This document shows, one piece after another, positions 17,544 to 27,308 of a DNA stretch of 64,000 nucleotides. The stretch comes from Marinobacter maroccanus (lineage in GTDB: Bacteria; Pseudomonadota; Gammaproteobacteria; Pseudomonadales; Oleiphilaceae), in contig NZ_PSSX01000011.1 of the NCBI RefSeq assembly GCF_002933275.1, positions 1 to 64,000 on the forward strand, read 5' to 3'. Numbering within the stretch: position 1 is the stretch's first letter; each line of letters starts with the position of its first letter. The notes below the pieces were generated by a model that worked only from the letters and a program-made list of their open reading frames with translations, did not search any database and was not told the DNA's origin. The position numbers and the translations under genes are program-made.

Positions 17544-18660
17544 CGGCCGACACGTCCTCTTCGGGTAAGGCTTCGCCGGTTTCCCCTGGCAACAACCATT
17601 CCCAGCCGTCCACCCAGCTGACCTTGACCGGCTCGCCCAGACGGTAATCGAATGCCGGATCGTCCTCGTCAAAAAACTCGCTGGCCAGCACTTCGGTACC
17701 GTCGGCAAGATGAATCACCGAATCCAGGGTACTTCCTTTGTAGTTACGCTCGACAATCTTGCCCGCTACACCCTGTTCGTCAGCGGGGTCCAAAACTCTG
17801 ATATCTTCAGGGCGAAGCAGCACGTTGAGGGGCTGGCCCCCGCTTACCGCGAAGTCCGGACGACGCAGTGTTCGCTTGAGGCCGAAAACATCCACGGTGA
17901 TGGAATCGTCGTCGACCGTTTCCACCGTGCCCGGGAAAAAATTGGTCTCGCCAACAAACCGGGCGGTAAACAGGTTGGCCGGTCGCTCGTAGACCTCCCG
18001 GGGCGTTCCCAGTTGCTGAACCAGGCCATCCTTGAGTACCACCACCCGATCCGACATCGACAGCGCCTCTTCCTGATCGTGGGTCACGAACACAAAGGTG
18101 ATGCCAAGCTCCCGTTGCAGGCGCTTCAGCTCAACCTGCATGGTGCGGCGTAGCTTGTAATCCAGGGCCGAGAGCGGTTCATCCAGCAGTAGCAGCCGCG
18201 GCCGTTTGACCACCGCCCGGGCGATAGCAACCCGCTGCTGCTGGCCGCCGGACAGCTGATGTGGCTTACGACGGGCGAAATCCTGCAACTGAACCATGGC
18301 CAGTGCCTCATCAACACGCTGGCGAATCTCGTCCTTCGGGCGCTTTTCCATTTTCAGGCCATAGGCCACGTTGTCGAACACCGACATGTGGGGGAACAGC
18401 GCGTAATGCTGGAATACGGTATTCAGGGGACGATTTTCCGGAGCGGTGTGGGTGAGATCTTCTCCCGCCAGGGTGATGGTGCCCTCATCCGGATGCTCGA
18501 AACCTGCCATCAGGCGCAGCAGTGTGGTTTTACCGCAACCGGAGGGCCCCAGCAGGGTAATGAACTCGCCGTCGTAGATCTCAAGATCCAGACCGTCGAG
18601 CACCGTTTTGCCACTGAATTGCTTGGAGAGATTGCTCAGGGATAGCAGTGTCTGTTTCAT
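17536..18660 (-). CDS. potA: Polyamine ABC importer ATPase PotA-like (system 2)
   Basis: 374 aa with Walker [10 protein letters not shown], signature LSGGQQQR, Walker [13 protein letters not shown], switch His in [10 protein letters not shown], and a C-terminal TOBE domain. First gene of the operon potA-potB-potC-potD, matching the E. coli gene order. It lies next to system 1, which has the other classical order, so the two look like independent importers rather than one duplication. Confidence 0.9.
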   Translation of the reverse strand: MKQTLLSLSNLSKQFSGKTVLDGLDLEIYDGEFITLLGPSGCGKTTLLRLMAGFEHPDEGTITLAGEDLTHTAPENRPLNTVFQHYALFPHMSVFDNVAYGLKMEKRPKDEIRQRVDEALAMVQLQDFARRKPHQLSGGQQQRVAIARAVVKRPRLLLLDEPLSALDYKLRRTMQVELKRLQRELGITFVFVTHDQEEALSMSDRVVVLKDGLVQQLGTPREVYERPANLFTARFVGETNFFPGTVETVDDDSITVDVFGLKRTLRRPDFAVSGGQPLNVLLRPEDIRVLDPADEQGVAGKIVERNYKGSTLDSVIHLADGTEVLASEFFDEDDPAFDYRLGEPVKVSWVDGWEWLLPGETGEALPEEDVSADA

Positions 18661-18711
18661 CGGCGCTGCCCAAAGAATGAGCGGCCTATTTTTCCAGAAA
18701 CCGACGCAAAC

Positions 18712-18749
18712 AAAAAGGGGCGCCGGGGTAATTCAGCCCCGATGCCCCT
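18712..18749 (-). terminator. Terminator after the TakP-like gene
   Basis: On the minus strand, the stem AGGGGC..CGGGG with its complement (18716-18728 / 18737-18749) is followed by TTTTTG. It lies between the TakP-like gene and potA, separating the two transcripts. Confidence 0.75.
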
Positions 18750-18761
18750 GTGTCTGGCAGC

Positions 18762-18790
18762 GCGTTCAAGCCTCCGACAGGCTGGAACGC
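18762..18790 (-). other. Stem-loop behind the TakP-like gene
   Basis: Stem GCGTTC-AGCCT / AGGCT-GAACGC with one mismatch and loop CCGAC, 12 bp after the stop codon. It has no T-run. It may protect the 3' end or assist the terminator at 18712-18749. Confidence 0.5.
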
Positions 18791-18801
18791 ATCGTCAGAA
18801 T

Positions 18802-19872
18802 TCAGTCTTCGGCCACACTGTTCAGGTAGGCCTTGTCTGAAATGTTGGTCCACTGACGAACCTGCTTGAGGTAGTCACGCTGGGACTCGATGATTTCTTT
18901 TGCCAGCGGGTCCTTCTCAGCGGCTTCGGCCAGCAGCCGGTTGGTGGTGCTGCGCAGGGCATCAATGACTTCCGGCGGGAACACCTTGTGGGTGACATCC
19001 GGGTAGTCTTCCTTCATGCGATCCCAGGCCACGCCGCTTTGATGGGTGCTCTGGATGTACATGTCATAGGCGGCAGTTCGCATGGCGACACGGAGAATTT
19101 CCTGGAGGTCTTTGGGGAGGCTCTCCCAGGTTTTCTTGTTGATCAGGAACTGAACCTCGGCACCTGGCTCCTGCCAGCCCGAATAGTAGTATTTGGCGAT
19201 CTGATGGAAGCCCATCTGGAAGTCCAGTGCAGGGCCGACCCACTCAACCGCATCAATCGTGTTGCGTTCAAGAGCGGTATACAGCTCACCCGGTGGCAGA
19301 TTGGTAACCGCAACCCCCAGCTCGGACATCACCTCGCCGGCAAAGCCCGGAGTACGCATCTTCAGGCCCTTCAGGTCTTCCAGCGAGTTGATTTCCTCGC
19401 GGAACCAGCCGCCCATCTGGTTGCCGGTATTACCACCCGGGAAGGACAGCATGCCGTAGGGCTCATACACCTTCTGCATCAGCTCCATGCCTTCACCGTG
19501 GTAGAACCAGGCGTACATTTCAGGTGCAATCAGCCCGAACGGGATGGTGGTGAAGTACATGGCGTTGGGGATGGTGCCCTTGTAGTAGTAGGACGCGGTA
19601 TGCCCCATGTCGTACTGGCCGTTGCGCACCAGATCAAAGATCCCGAACGGCGCCTTGTGCTTGTTGGACGGATCAATGCGGATCTGCAGCCGGCCATCCG
19701 ACATGGTTTCCGCCATGTCCGCCATATGCTGAACCGTCTCTCCCAGTACCGGAGAGTTGGGTCCCCAGGTTTGCGCAAGGCGCAAGGTATAGTTCTCCTC
19801 GGCTACCGAAGAGGTGCTGAACACAGTAGCCGCAGCGGCCGCGGCCGCAAGCAGTGTTTTCCGGATTGTCAT
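18802..19872 (-). CDS. Lone TRAP binding protein, TakP/DctP type
   Basis: 356 aa periplasmic binding protein with an Ala-rich signal peptide. The blocks LAQTWGPNSPVLGE and LSFPGGNTGNQMGGWFREEI, and the RTPGFAGEV segment with the conserved Arg that binds a carboxylate, match the TakP group that binds 2-oxo acids. Start at ATG 19872 is favoured over 19887 because GGAAG lies upstream only of the former. No DctQ or DctM gene is next to it. The neighbour upstream on the same strand is a Cache-domain chemoreceptor, so it may serve a distant permease or sensing. Confidence 0.82.
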   Translation of the reverse strand: MTIRKTLLAAAAAAATVFSTSSVAEENYTLRLAQTWGPNSPVLGETVQHMADMAETMSDGRLQIRIDPSNKHKAPFGIFDLVRNGQYDMGHTASYYYKGTIPNAMYFTTIPFGLIAPEMYAWFYHGEGMELMQKVYEPYGMLSFPGGNTGNQMGGWFREEINSLEDLKGLKMRTPGFAGEVMSELGVAVTNLPPGELYTALERNTIDAVEWVGPALDFQMGFHQIAKYYYSGWQEPGAEVQFLINKKTWESLPKDLQEILRVAMRTAAYDMYIQSTHQSGVAWDRMKEDYPDVTHKVFPPEVIDALRSTTNRLLAEAAEKDPLAKEIIESQRDYLKQVRQWTNISDKAYLNSVAED

Positions 19873-19979
19873 TGTGTTGGCTTCCATTATTGTTGGTATG
19901 AAAACAGGTATTTCTGTCGCGCAACCATCATAGCTTCCTCATGGTGTTCCGCCAATCGGCAGAACACCATGAAGCGGGA

Positions 19980-21656
19980 TCAGACCTTGAACTGCCCGAC
20001 CAGATCCCGAAGGTTCTCACCCAGGCGCGCCAGTTCATGGCTGGCTTCGTTGGTCTGGGTTACGCCGGTATCACTACGTTGGGCCGCATCAACGATCCGC
20101 ACGACGTTCTGGTTGATCTCTTCGGCCACCTGGCTTTGTTGCTCTGAGGCTGTTGCGATCTGCGTCACCTGATCGTGAATCTTGCCAACGGAGGTCTCGA
20201 TGGTTCGCAGTGCGCTGGTTGCATGGTTAATCCTTTCGACGGTTTCCGTTGAGCGGTTGCGTGATTTGTTCATCCGCTCAACCGATGCCTTGGATTCAGT
20301 CACAAAGCCGTCAATCATGGTGCGAATCTGATCGGCGGACTCGGCGCTGCGCTTCGCGAGCTGACGCACTTCATCGGCAACCACCGAGAAACCACGACCA
20401 TGCTCGCCGGCCCGGGCGGCTTCGATCGCCGCATTGAGGGCCAGCAGATTGGTCTGTTCGGTCACGGCATGAATGACATCCAGTACTTGCTGGATCTCGT
20501 CGGATTTCTCCGCCAGAGCGTTGATGCTCCTGGCCGTATCCTCGATTTCCTCGGACAGTTTGTTTACCGCGCCCTGGGCACTGCTAATGGTTTCGCCACC
20601 CTCGCGGGCCATGCGGTCGGCGTCTGAGGCTGAACTTTCAACCTCGTTGGCATTGCCGGAAATCTGCTGGATGGTCGCGGCCATTTCATTGATCGCAGAG
20701 GCAATCTGGTCAGTCTCGGAGCCCTGCTCCTGGACCGAAGCCCGGGTTTCATTGGCTACCCGGCTCAGTTCTTCGGCGGCGGACGCCACTTGATCCGTAG
20801 TCGCGCCAACCTCACGCATGGTGTCCTGGATCTTGACCACGAAGGCGTTAAAGCGCCGGCCCAGCTCAGCCAGCTCGTCATTACCCTCGTCCGGCAGACG
20901 CTGGCGCAGGTCACCTTCGCCGTCGGCAATTTCCTGCATCATGTTGCTGACGCTCTTTAACGGCCGGGTCACGCTACGACCAACGAAGATGCCAATCACC
21001 AGGGCAATCGCGACAACCAGGACTGTGACCAGCAGGATAAAACCCAGAGTTTCGGCCATACCGGCCTCGATTTTCTCACGGGCGGCGGCCACCTGCCGAT
21101 CAATATCAGTAATGTAGACACCAGCACCTATCATCCAGTCCCAGTCGGGGATGAGGGTAGAGTAGGACATCTTGGGTTCTTCATTGCCGGAAGCCGGGTT
21201 CATCCAGTCATAGCCGTAAAAACCATCCTCCTCGGCCGCCGCAAATAGATCCCCCACCAGACGTTTCAGAGTCGGATTATTGGTTGGCCCTTCTTTGGAA
21301 GGATCGGGAGCATAGGCCAGGTTGTAGACATCACGGGTGTAGGCAAACACATAGTTGGTTTCATCAAAACGGATCGTGCGCAAACGCGCTGCTGCTGCCT
21401 CCTTCGCTTCCTCTTCGCTCAAGGACGGATCATTCTTGGCCTCCAGCACCACCGCTTTGGCGGCATCAACCAGGTTCTGCAGACCAGCCTTGCGCGCTTC
21501 CAGGAGACTACTCTCAAGGCGTTCAAGTTCAGCTTCGCCGTTTGCCTGAATCTGATTGGCGGTGATCCAGGCAAGAGTTGCCGCCGTAATCAGAACCGGG
21601 ACCATTACGGCCACAAGCAGGCGACTTCGTATTTTTAAGCGACTCAGAACATTCAT
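19980..21656 (-). CDS. Methyl-accepting chemotaxis protein with single Cache domain
   Basis: 558 aa. Membrane segment about 13-33; periplasmic sCache_2-like domain about 35-180 ([54 protein letters not shown]); second membrane segment about 185-207; HAMP; then the cytoplasmic signalling domain with the hairpin tip [20 protein letters not shown]. It has no CheR-tethering pentapeptide at the end (GQFKV). sCache_2 receptors often sense small carboxylates. Start at ATG 21656 after TTGGAGTCC. Between 21657 and 21881 I see no gene. Confidence 0.9.
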   Translation of the reverse strand: MNVLSRLKIRSRLLVAVMVPVLITAATLAWITANQIQANGEAELERLESSLLEARKAGLQNLVDAAKAVVLEAKNDPSLSEEEAKEAAAARLRTIRFDETNYVFAYTRDVYNLAYAPDPSKEGPTNNPTLKRLVGDLFAAAEEDGFYGYDWMNPASGNEEPKMSYSTLIPDWDWMIGAGVYITDIDRQVAAAREKIEAGMAETLGFILLVTVLVVAIALVIGIFVGRSVTRPLKSVSNMMQEIADGEGDLRQRLPDEGNDELAELGRRFNAFVVKIQDTMREVGATTDQVASAAEELSRVANETRASVQEQGSETDQIASAINEMAATIQQISGNANEVESSASDADRMAREGGETISSAQGAVNKLSEEIEDTARSINALAEKSDEIQQVLDVIHAVTEQTNLLALNAAIEAARAGEHGRGFSVVADEVRQLAKRSAESADQIRTMIDGFVTESKASVERMNKSRNRSTETVERINHATSALRTIETSVGKIHDQVTQIATASEQQSQVAEEINQNVVRIVDAAQRSDTGVTQTNEASHELARLGENLRDLVGQFKV

Positions 21657-21881
21657 CGTACCGGACTCCAAGAGAATAGCTGTTGATGCGGATTATCCAC
21701 AGACCCACTCAGGTGATCTGTTCCAGTTTGTTAAGAGAGATTTCAGCAAACGGCTCATCGCCTGTGCCGCTCTATGGATAAACGGATCTTCCGCCAATGT
21801 TTTCAGATAAGTAGAGTAACGGCAGTAACCTAAATGTCTTGAGCAAGCGTTAGACTAAAGGACCACTACGAAGGTAGGCCA

Positions 21882-23234
21882 ATGAAGCACCTGTTTCTGG
21901 TACGCCATGCCAAATCCAGTTGGGCTGACGAGTCTCTCTGCGACCGTGAGCGACCCCTCAACGCCCGGGGTGAAAGCCAACTGGCACCGCTGGGCAAAGC
22001 CCTGAAGGCCGTCGGCGCCTTCGAGGGCGAAGTTTACTGCAGTGACGCCACCCGAGCCCTGGCGACCCTTGAAGGCGCACGACCGGAAAATATCATGCCC
22101 GGGCAATGGCACACCCGAAGTGAGCTTTACACATTCGACTACCGACGGCTGACAGCCTGGCTGGAAGCGCGGGGAGACGACTCCCGGGTTACCCTTGTAG
22201 GTCACAATCCCGCCTTGCTGGAACTGGCCCAGTGGCTGTTGAAACAACCTCCGGAACAGCTACCGACCGCCAGCTTCATCCACATCCGGCTTTCGATCAA
22301 AAACTGGCACCAGATTGGTCGCGGCAAGGGCAAACTGGTGGCGCTGATGACGCCACAGGATTACAGCTACGCCCACTTCGAACGGAAACTGAAAAAGAAA
22401 GCCAGAACCACGGGGGACGACCCGGCAAAGGACATCCCCAAGGCCCTTCACCACCAACATAACCGGCTGAGACAACTTGAACGGGGCGTTGTACTTGGCC
22501 TCGATGACGAATTCCTGCATCAGTACCGGATTGCCATTCGCCGCAGCCGGGCCATTGCCGAATCGGTCCAGGAAGTCACCGGTGACAAGGCACTGGCAAA
22601 GGCGGTCAAAACCCTGAAACGGCATGCCCGAGCCACAGGACCGTTACGCGATCTGCACGTGTTCCTCCAGGACCTGCCCGAGTTGTGTGGCGACAACTCG
22701 GAAATCCGGGCAGCCCTGCAGATCTGGTTCGAACGGGAAGCTGCCAACCGCCACAAAAAACTGGTAAAGCGCCTGCAGAGCAAGCGCTATCACGACAGCA
22801 TGGAACACTGGCTGAATCTCATCGACTCCCGGAAGTTCCAGAAGTTGGCTGGAACGCTGAGGGCAAAAGACATCCGAAAGGCAGTGGAACGTCGTATCAA
22901 GGAGTTCAACAAACTGACTGCCGAGCTGATGCATACCTCACCAGACGAGGATATTCATCGGCTGCGCAAGCAACTCAAACGAATCCGTTACCTGATGGAG
23001 CTGGACGCCAGAACCTGGAAGCCCCAGCTGAAAACGCTCAAGGCACGGCAGCAACTTTACGGCCATTTTCAGGATCTGCATGTCCAGATCGAGTTGCTTG
23101 ACCAGTTCCGCAAGGCAGCCCCGGAGGTTTTGCCCGCCGCTCTGGGCGGCATTCTGGAAACCCTGGAAGAGCGCAAGGCGGACGCCCGGAAACAGATTCT
23201 GACCCTTGGAGGACTCGATGGAGCCCCGCTATGA
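21882..23234 (+). CDS. SixA-type phosphohistidine phosphatase fused to a CHAD domain
   Basis: 450 aa. Residues 1-160 are a SixA-like histidine-phosphatase domain: LVRHAKSSW with catalytic Arg8-His9, and LVGHNPALLEL with the second His. From about 175 to 430 lies a CHAD domain, helical and rich in basic and His residues (HQYRIAIRRSRA, then HRLRKQLKRIRYLM), known from other proteins to bind polyphosphate. The cytosolic fusion suggests a phosphatase acting on polyphosphate-linked or phosphohistidine targets (inference). The 3' end overlaps the DCC gene by 17 bp. Confidence 0.85.
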   Translation: MKHLFLVRHAKSSWADESLCDRERPLNARGESQLAPLGKALKAVGAFEGEVYCSDATRALATLEGARPENIMPGQWHTRSELYTFDYRRLTAWLEARGDDSRVTLVGHNPALLELAQWLLKQPPEQLPTASFIHIRLSIKNWHQIGRGKGKLVALMTPQDYSYAHFERKLKKKARTTGDDPAKDIPKALHHQHNRLRQLERGVVLGLDDEFLHQYRIAIRRSRAIAESVQEVTGDKALAKAVKTLKRHARATGPLRDLHVFLQDLPELCGDNSEIRAALQIWFEREAANRHKKLVKRLQSKRYHDSMEHWLNLIDSRKFQKLAGTLRAKDIRKAVERRIKEFNKLTAELMHTSPDEDIHRLRKQLKRIRYLMELDARTWKPQLKTLKARQQLYGHFQDLHVQIELLDQFRKAAPEVLPAALGGILETLEERKADARKQILTLGGLDGAPL

Positions 23235-23592
23235 CACGCTGTTCTACGACGGACAATGCCCCCTGTGTGCCAAAGAGATCCGCACCCTTCGCAAACTGCA
23301 GCGTGGCAATCTGATTTTTGCGGACATTCACGAACAGCATGACGGCAGCAGCAATCTGCCGGGCCACGAAGCCCTGCTCAAACGGCTGCATCTGATGACC
23401 TGGACTGGAGAGTGGGTCATCGGCCTGCCTGCCAACGTTCGCGCCTGGTCCCACACGCCCTTTGGCTTTCTGTTCAAGCCCCTGCTGTGGCCCGGCATCC
23501 ACCAGATCGCCTCGCGTATCTACGGCAAATGGGCAGACAAGCGGTATGAGCGCAAGTACGCCTGTGCCATTGGTAACAACAAAGCGGCCTAG
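23218..23592 (+). CDS. DCC-family thiol-disulfide oxidoreductase-like protein (DUF393)
   Basis: 124 aa. YDTLFYDGQCPLCAKEI carries the DGxCPxC motif near the start that defines the DCC/DUF393 family, thioredoxin-like proteins of unclear function. Start at ATG 23218 is behind CTTGGAGGACT and lies inside the 3' end of the SixA-CHAD gene, so the two are co-translated. The stop shares CTAG with the convergent DUF2235 gene. Confidence 0.8.
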   Translation: MEPRYDTLFYDGQCPLCAKEIRTLRKLQRGNLIFADIHEQHDGSSNLPGHEALLKRLHLMTWTGEWVIGLPANVRAWSHTPFGFLFKPLLWPGIHQIASRIYGKWADKRYERKYACAIGNNKAA

Positions 23593-24602
23593 CCGGGAAA
23601 ACCGATAGTTTCCAGATTGGGTGGACGGTAGTCGGCATCCAGCCGCCAGCGTTCTGCCACCGAAGCGTGAATCGTCGTTTCAATGTTTTTCGGTTTCAGG
23701 TTTCGGACCAGCGGTTTCGAGAACCGGAAAATATGTCGGCGTGAGTTGTGCAGCCTGGCCCGCGCACTCGGACTGATCCCCCCTGGCAGGTGCTCTTCCA
23801 GATCAAGCCCGGCGTTCCTGGCCTGACTCACCATCCAGTCAAGGGCGATATCCGAGGCAAACAACCCCTGATCGTCCGCCGCGTAGCCTCCGCCAATATC
23901 ACTGTGGGAGCCCGCAAACCACACCTGTTCAAGATCCAGCCCGCTCCGGGGCTCCCAGAGGGTGGGTTCAAAGTCCTCCCGACGCTCGTCAATGGCGAGG
24001 GCGTGGCGGGCAATGCGTACGTTGCTTCCCAGCTTGGTGTCGTAGAACTCATCCTTGCGATCAAACAGGCCCATCAATGAAAAGGGCACACCCAGGGCGC
24101 CCACCGTATCCCAGGCTCCCACGAACCGTATTTCCCGGGACTCATGACTATGCGCTTTGCGGAATTCCACCGACCGGGCGCCCGAAGGCGCCCAGGCGGC
24201 ACCGGTTTTTTTATAGTGATCGAAAGCCTGCTGAATCAGCCGGGCATCGGGCCGCTTGAGGATCCCGCAGTTGTTGATCAGCCCGCACAGGGAGCGAACG
24301 GTGTAGGCGCCGCGACTGAATCCAAACAGGTAAATGTCGGTGCCGGGTGTAAAGTTCTGAACAATATAGCGGTAGGCATCCATGATGTTCTTATGGATGC
24401 CCTGACCGGTCACGCCGCCAACCACCGCATTATGGTAGGAGCCAATTCCCCAGTCATAGAACACATGCTGGGGCCGGCCATCAGAGCCGATGGGACGTAT
24501 GGCCCTGGCGACTCTCAGTACATTGGTGGGGACATCTTTCTGCAGATCTTCTTCGGGACGATTCCATGTGCCGTCAGCACACACGACGAGGCGCTTCACC
24601 AT
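23589..24602 (-). CDS. DUF2235 alpha/beta-hydrolase-like protein
   Basis: 337 aa, start ATG 24602 after AAAGGAGTCTGCC. KRLVVCADGTWN at the N-terminus and YLFGFSRGAYTVRSLCGLI with the nucleophile elbow GFSRG are diagnostic of DUF2235, a family that includes Tle-type phospholipase effectors of type VI secretion. No vgrG, immunity or secretion gene is nearby and the protein lacks a signal peptide, so a cytosolic hydrolase is as likely as an effector. Confidence 0.82.
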   Translation of the reverse strand: MVKRLVVCADGTWNRPEEDLQKDVPTNVLRVARAIRPIGSDGRPQHVFYDWGIGSYHNAVVGGVTGQGIHKNIMDAYRYIVQNFTPGTDIYLFGFSRGAYTVRSLCGLINNCGILKRPDARLIQQAFDHYKKTGAAWAPSGARSVEFRKAHSHESREIRFVGAWDTVGALGVPFSLMGLFDRKDEFYDTKLGSNVRIARHALAIDERREDFEPTLWEPRSGLDLEQVWFAGSHSDIGGGYAADDQGLFASDIALDWMVSQARNAGLDLEEHLPGGISPSARARLHNSRRHIFRFSKPLVRNLKPKNIETTIHASVAERWRLDADYRPPNLETIGFPG

Positions 24603-24651
24603 GGCAGACTCCTTTGCCAAGCATGTGGTCAGATTTTAACCACAGTATAGC

Positions 24652-24861
24652 TCAGGGCCGGTCATCCGGCGGCGCGCCCTCCTCACATTTCCGGCAATCA
24701 AGCTCAAACCCGAGCATGGATTCCCGTCCCTCTTCCGTCGTAACCCATGGCCGGTTCACCCAGGGTGGCGTGTGCCGCACATGCTGATTGTGCCCACACG
24801 CTAGCTGGGCCACCCAGTGGCTTTCTTCGTCCTTGTGATAACCGGTGATGGGCTGTTTCAT
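24652..24861 (-). CDS. DUF3565 small protein
   Basis: 69 aa, start ATG 24861 right behind GAAGGAGGTCAA. The sequence QPITGYHKDEESHWVAQLAC, with CGHNQHVRHTPPW and a later CxxC pair (DCRKCEEG), fits the DUF3565 family, whose Cys/His spacing suggests metal binding. Function is not known. It lies between the DUF2235 gene and a divergent rhodanese. Confidence 0.75.
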   Translation of the reverse strand: MKQPITGYHKDEESHWVAQLACGHNQHVRHTPPWVNRPWVTTEEGRESMLGFELDCRKCEEGAPPDDRP

Positions 24862-24955
24862 TTGACCTCCTTCGTACATATGCGGGGTGACGCCAGGCGG
24901 CCCAAACCCTTATCCTGAGATATAACCTTATTCCACCAGTTTGAGGAGTTCAGCC

Positions 24956-25336
24956 ATGAAAACTGCCCACGATCTTGTAGAAGCCGCCAGGAAAGACATT
25001 CAGGAAGTGCCCCTTGATCAGGCGGACGATGCCATCAAGAACGCCGATCTTCTGCTGGATGTGCGTGATGCGGATGAGTACCGGGCCGGTCATATACCGG
25101 GTGCCGTGAATATCTCCCGTGGTCTGCTGGAGTTCAAGTTTACCAACGATCCGGCGTTCGAGAGCCGCGACATGAAGATCGTGTGTTACTGCAAGACGTC
25201 CGGACGGGCGGCACTGAGCGCCAAAGCCCTGAAGGAAATGGGCTATATGCATGTGCAGTCCATTGCCGGCGGGTTTGATGCCTGGCAGGAAGCGAACAAA
25301 CCTGTGGCCAAGCCAGAACTGCCATCCTTCGAGTAA
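24956..25336 (+). CDS. Rhodanese-domain sulfurtransferase
   Basis: 126 aa single-domain rhodanese without signal peptide. LLLDVRDADEYRAGHIPGAVNI is the family front motif, and the active loop is CKTSGR (Cys79-Arg84) in VCYCKTSGRAALSA. It would transfer sulfane sulfur through Cys79. Start ATG 24956 follows TTGAGGAGTT. Monocistronic; the stop lies 7 bp from the convergent ychJ-like gene. Confidence 0.88.
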   Translation: MKTAHDLVEAARKDIQEVPLDQADDAIKNADLLLDVRDADEYRAGHIPGAVNISRGLLEFKFTNDPAFESRDMKIVCYCKTSGRAALSAKALKEMGYMHVQSIAGGFDAWQEANKPVAKPELPSFE

Positions 25337-25343
25337 TGGGCAT

Positions 25344-25802
25344 CTAGAGGCAGCAGGCCTTGTACTTCCTGCCGCTGCCACAGGGACAGGGGTCGTTACG
25401 ACCGGGCTTGAGCTGGCCCTCGCTGGTATCGCCCCGAAGGTAATACCAGCGACCCTGCTCCCGAACGAAATCGGAGTTTTCCTCGAGAAATCCCCAGCCC
25501 TTGCCCAGGTGGTAGAGCGCACGGAAATGAACTGTCCCACTCTCACCTGACTCATGAGAGCTCAGGATCTGCAAAGAGGTCCAGTCAGGGGAGTCTGCCA
25601 GACTGAGCGTCTCCGGCCGCGCGCTCGGGTGCCAGGTGGTTCGCAGGTACTCCGGAAGATCGAGAACGAACGCCGCGTAACGGGATCGCATCAGCGCCTC
25701 CGGCGATGGCGCAGGTTCGCCCTGATGGAAGGGCTGGCAGCAATCAGCGTAAGATTTACCGCTGCCACAAGGACAGCTTCCATTTTCAGACTGTTGTGTC
25801 AT
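25344..25802 (-). CDS. ychJ: YchJ-family protein with two SEC-C motifs
   Basis: 152 aa. CPCGSGKSYADCC at the N-terminus and CPCGSGRKYKACC at the C-terminus are two SEC-C zinc-binding motifs framing a central NTF2-like YchJ domain (ALMRSRYAAFV, WHPSARPETL, GTVHFRALY). This architecture is that of E. coli YchJ, of unknown function. Start at ATG 25802; the ribosome site is weak. Confidence 0.85.
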   Translation of the reverse strand: MTQQSENGSCPCGSGKSYADCCQPFHQGEPAPSPEALMRSRYAAFVLDLPEYLRTTWHPSARPETLSLADSPDWTSLQILSSHESGESGTVHFRALYHLGKGWGFLEENSDFVREQGRWYYLRGDTSEGQLKPGRNDPCPCGSGRKYKACCL

Positions 25803-25899
25803 CGGGGACAATCTTTTCGACTATGCTCGTTGACCGGCAGTGTATCAATATCCAACCGGTGTTGCTCCGGCCTTCTTTACCCACTTTTGGTGATTCCCT

Positions 25900-26631
25900 T
25901 TGACGGATGTATCGCTGTTACAGATTCTTCTGGCCAACCTTGCCATTCTTGCCGGAGCCTGTCTGCAAGGCGTGGCCGGCTACGGCATTGGCACGCTGGC
26001 CGCGCCGTTGCTGTTTCTGATCAGCCCGGTATTAGTCCCCGGACCGTTGATCCTGAACGCCACTCTGCTCACTGTCTTCATGCTGATACGAAATCGTGGC
26101 GCGTTGCAGGTCCGGGAAGTGCGCTTTGCCATCGTTGGCGGCGTTGCCGGCGCAATTCTGGCAGCTCTGACACTGCTGGTCATCTCCACCAAAGGCTTCG
26201 AGCTGATCTTCGGTGTGCTCATTCTCGCTGGGGTAGCGCTCAGTATTGGTGGACTAAAACCTGCGCTGAACGCCCGGAACAGTGTAATGGCCGGAGCCGC
26301 CTCGACCTATATGGGCGCAATTACCGCGGTGGGTGGACCGCCGATCGCGTTGATCTACCAGAATGAAAAGGGGCCGCTGGTCAGGGCAAACATGTCCGCG
26401 TTCTTTTTGGCAGCCAGTGTCCTGAGCCTGTCAGGTCTGTTTGCCTCGGGCTACCTGGGCACCCGAGAGCTGTTCCTGTTCGCAGTTACCTTTCCCGGCG
26501 TCTTCCTGGGCTTCTGGCTCTCCGGCAAACTCGTCCATCGCATGCCCTTTGAAGGGCTTCGCCCGGTGATTCTGGCTATTGCAGCCATCGCCGGAACCGC
26601 CGCCCTCATTCGCGGCCTGCTCTCGCTTTAG
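25900..26631 (+). CDS. TauE/SafE-family membrane permease
   Basis: 243 aa with about eight hydrophobic segments and the two GxxxP-type family repeats (GVAGYGIGTLAAPLL and AITAVGGPPIALI). Family members are implicated in export of sulfite, sulfoacetate or other organic anions. The first possible codon is TTG at 25900, since an in-frame stop lies 9 bp before it and the next ATG is inside a membrane helix. Its stop shares TTAG with the convergent membrane-protein gene. Confidence 0.8.
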   Translation: MTDVSLLQILLANLAILAGACLQGVAGYGIGTLAAPLLFLISPVLVPGPLILNATLLTVFMLIRNRGALQVREVRFAIVGGVAGAILAALTLLVISTKGFELIFGVLILAGVALSIGGLKPALNARNSVMAGAASTYMGAITAVGGPPIALIYQNEKGPLVRANMSAFFLAASVLSLSGLFASGYLGTRELFLFAVTFPGVFLGFWLSGKLVHRMPFEGLRPVILAIAAIAGTAALIRGLLSL

Positions 26632-27308
26632 GAATCTGCCCAGAGCCTTACCCGGAAGCGGTTCTTGCGCCACAGGAATGCCAGCCAGAGCGCGTGGGCA
26701 TTGATCAGGAACGCGAGGATCCACTCGAACGCATCGTCCTTGCGGCTGTAGAATTCCGGGGCCACGCCATTCAGGATCACTGAGAGAATTCCGATGGCAA
26801 GGATCAACTGGCAAAGATTCAGCAGCCTCATGCCCGTGTGCTTCCACAATGGATGACTGCGCAATCCGGAACTGACCAGCAGCTCACAGATGAAGGTGAG
26901 CGAGAAATACAGAACCACGCCAATACGGCGGATCAGATTGAACCCGTCACCGGCATGGCCCAGCGCCAGGGTATAGGCACCGAGCGAGACACTGGCCACC
27001 AGGCCCAGCCACGGGACCCAGGCAACGCCGGTGGAATGAACGCCGAGCTGGCGCAGCCACCGCCCGTTTAGCCACCAGAACAGGATTCCCAGCAAGGCCG
27101 CCGGCAGCATAGTGCCCTTGAAAATGAAATAGGAAGTACCGTGGCGGCCGGTCCGACTGATGCTGGAGCAGCTGTCCCAGTATGGATTGCACAGCTCGAC
27201 ATGCCCTTCCAGTACCGAGACTGTAAAGGTCAGATGGATCGTTAACAGCGGGACAAGAGCCGCAGCCAGTGCGAGCCACCAGAGATGAAAGGAACGATGA
27301 TCAGTCAT
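26628..27308 (-). CDS. Multi-pass membrane protein, Frag1/DRAM-like candidate
   Basis: 226 aa with about six membrane segments. Start at ATG 27308 behind AGGGGATTC. The first loop has CNPYWDSCSSISRTGRHG followed by YFIFKGTMLP, a Cys pair and invariant-looking Ser/Gly that recall the Frag1/DRAM/Sfk1 family. I would not assign a function. Convergent with the TauE gene; divergent from the HD-GYP gene, sharing a short promoter region 27309-27471. Confidence 0.6.
   Translation of the reverse strand: MTDHRSFHLWWLALAAALVPLLTIHLTFTVSVLEGHVELCNPYWDSCSSISRTGRHGTSYFIFKGTMLPAALLGILFWWLNGRWLRQLGVHSTGVAWVPWLGLVASVSLGAYTLALGHAGDGFNLIRRIGVVLYFSLTFICELLVSSGLRSHPLWKHTGMRLLNLCQLILAIGILSVILNGVAPEFYSRKDDAFEWILAFLINAHALWLAFLWRKNRFRVRLWADS

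Noticed and set aside
23589..24602. Type VI secretion lipase effector locus
   Set aside because: DUF2235 fits Tle effectors, but no vgrG, PAAR, adaptor or immunity gene is adjacent.
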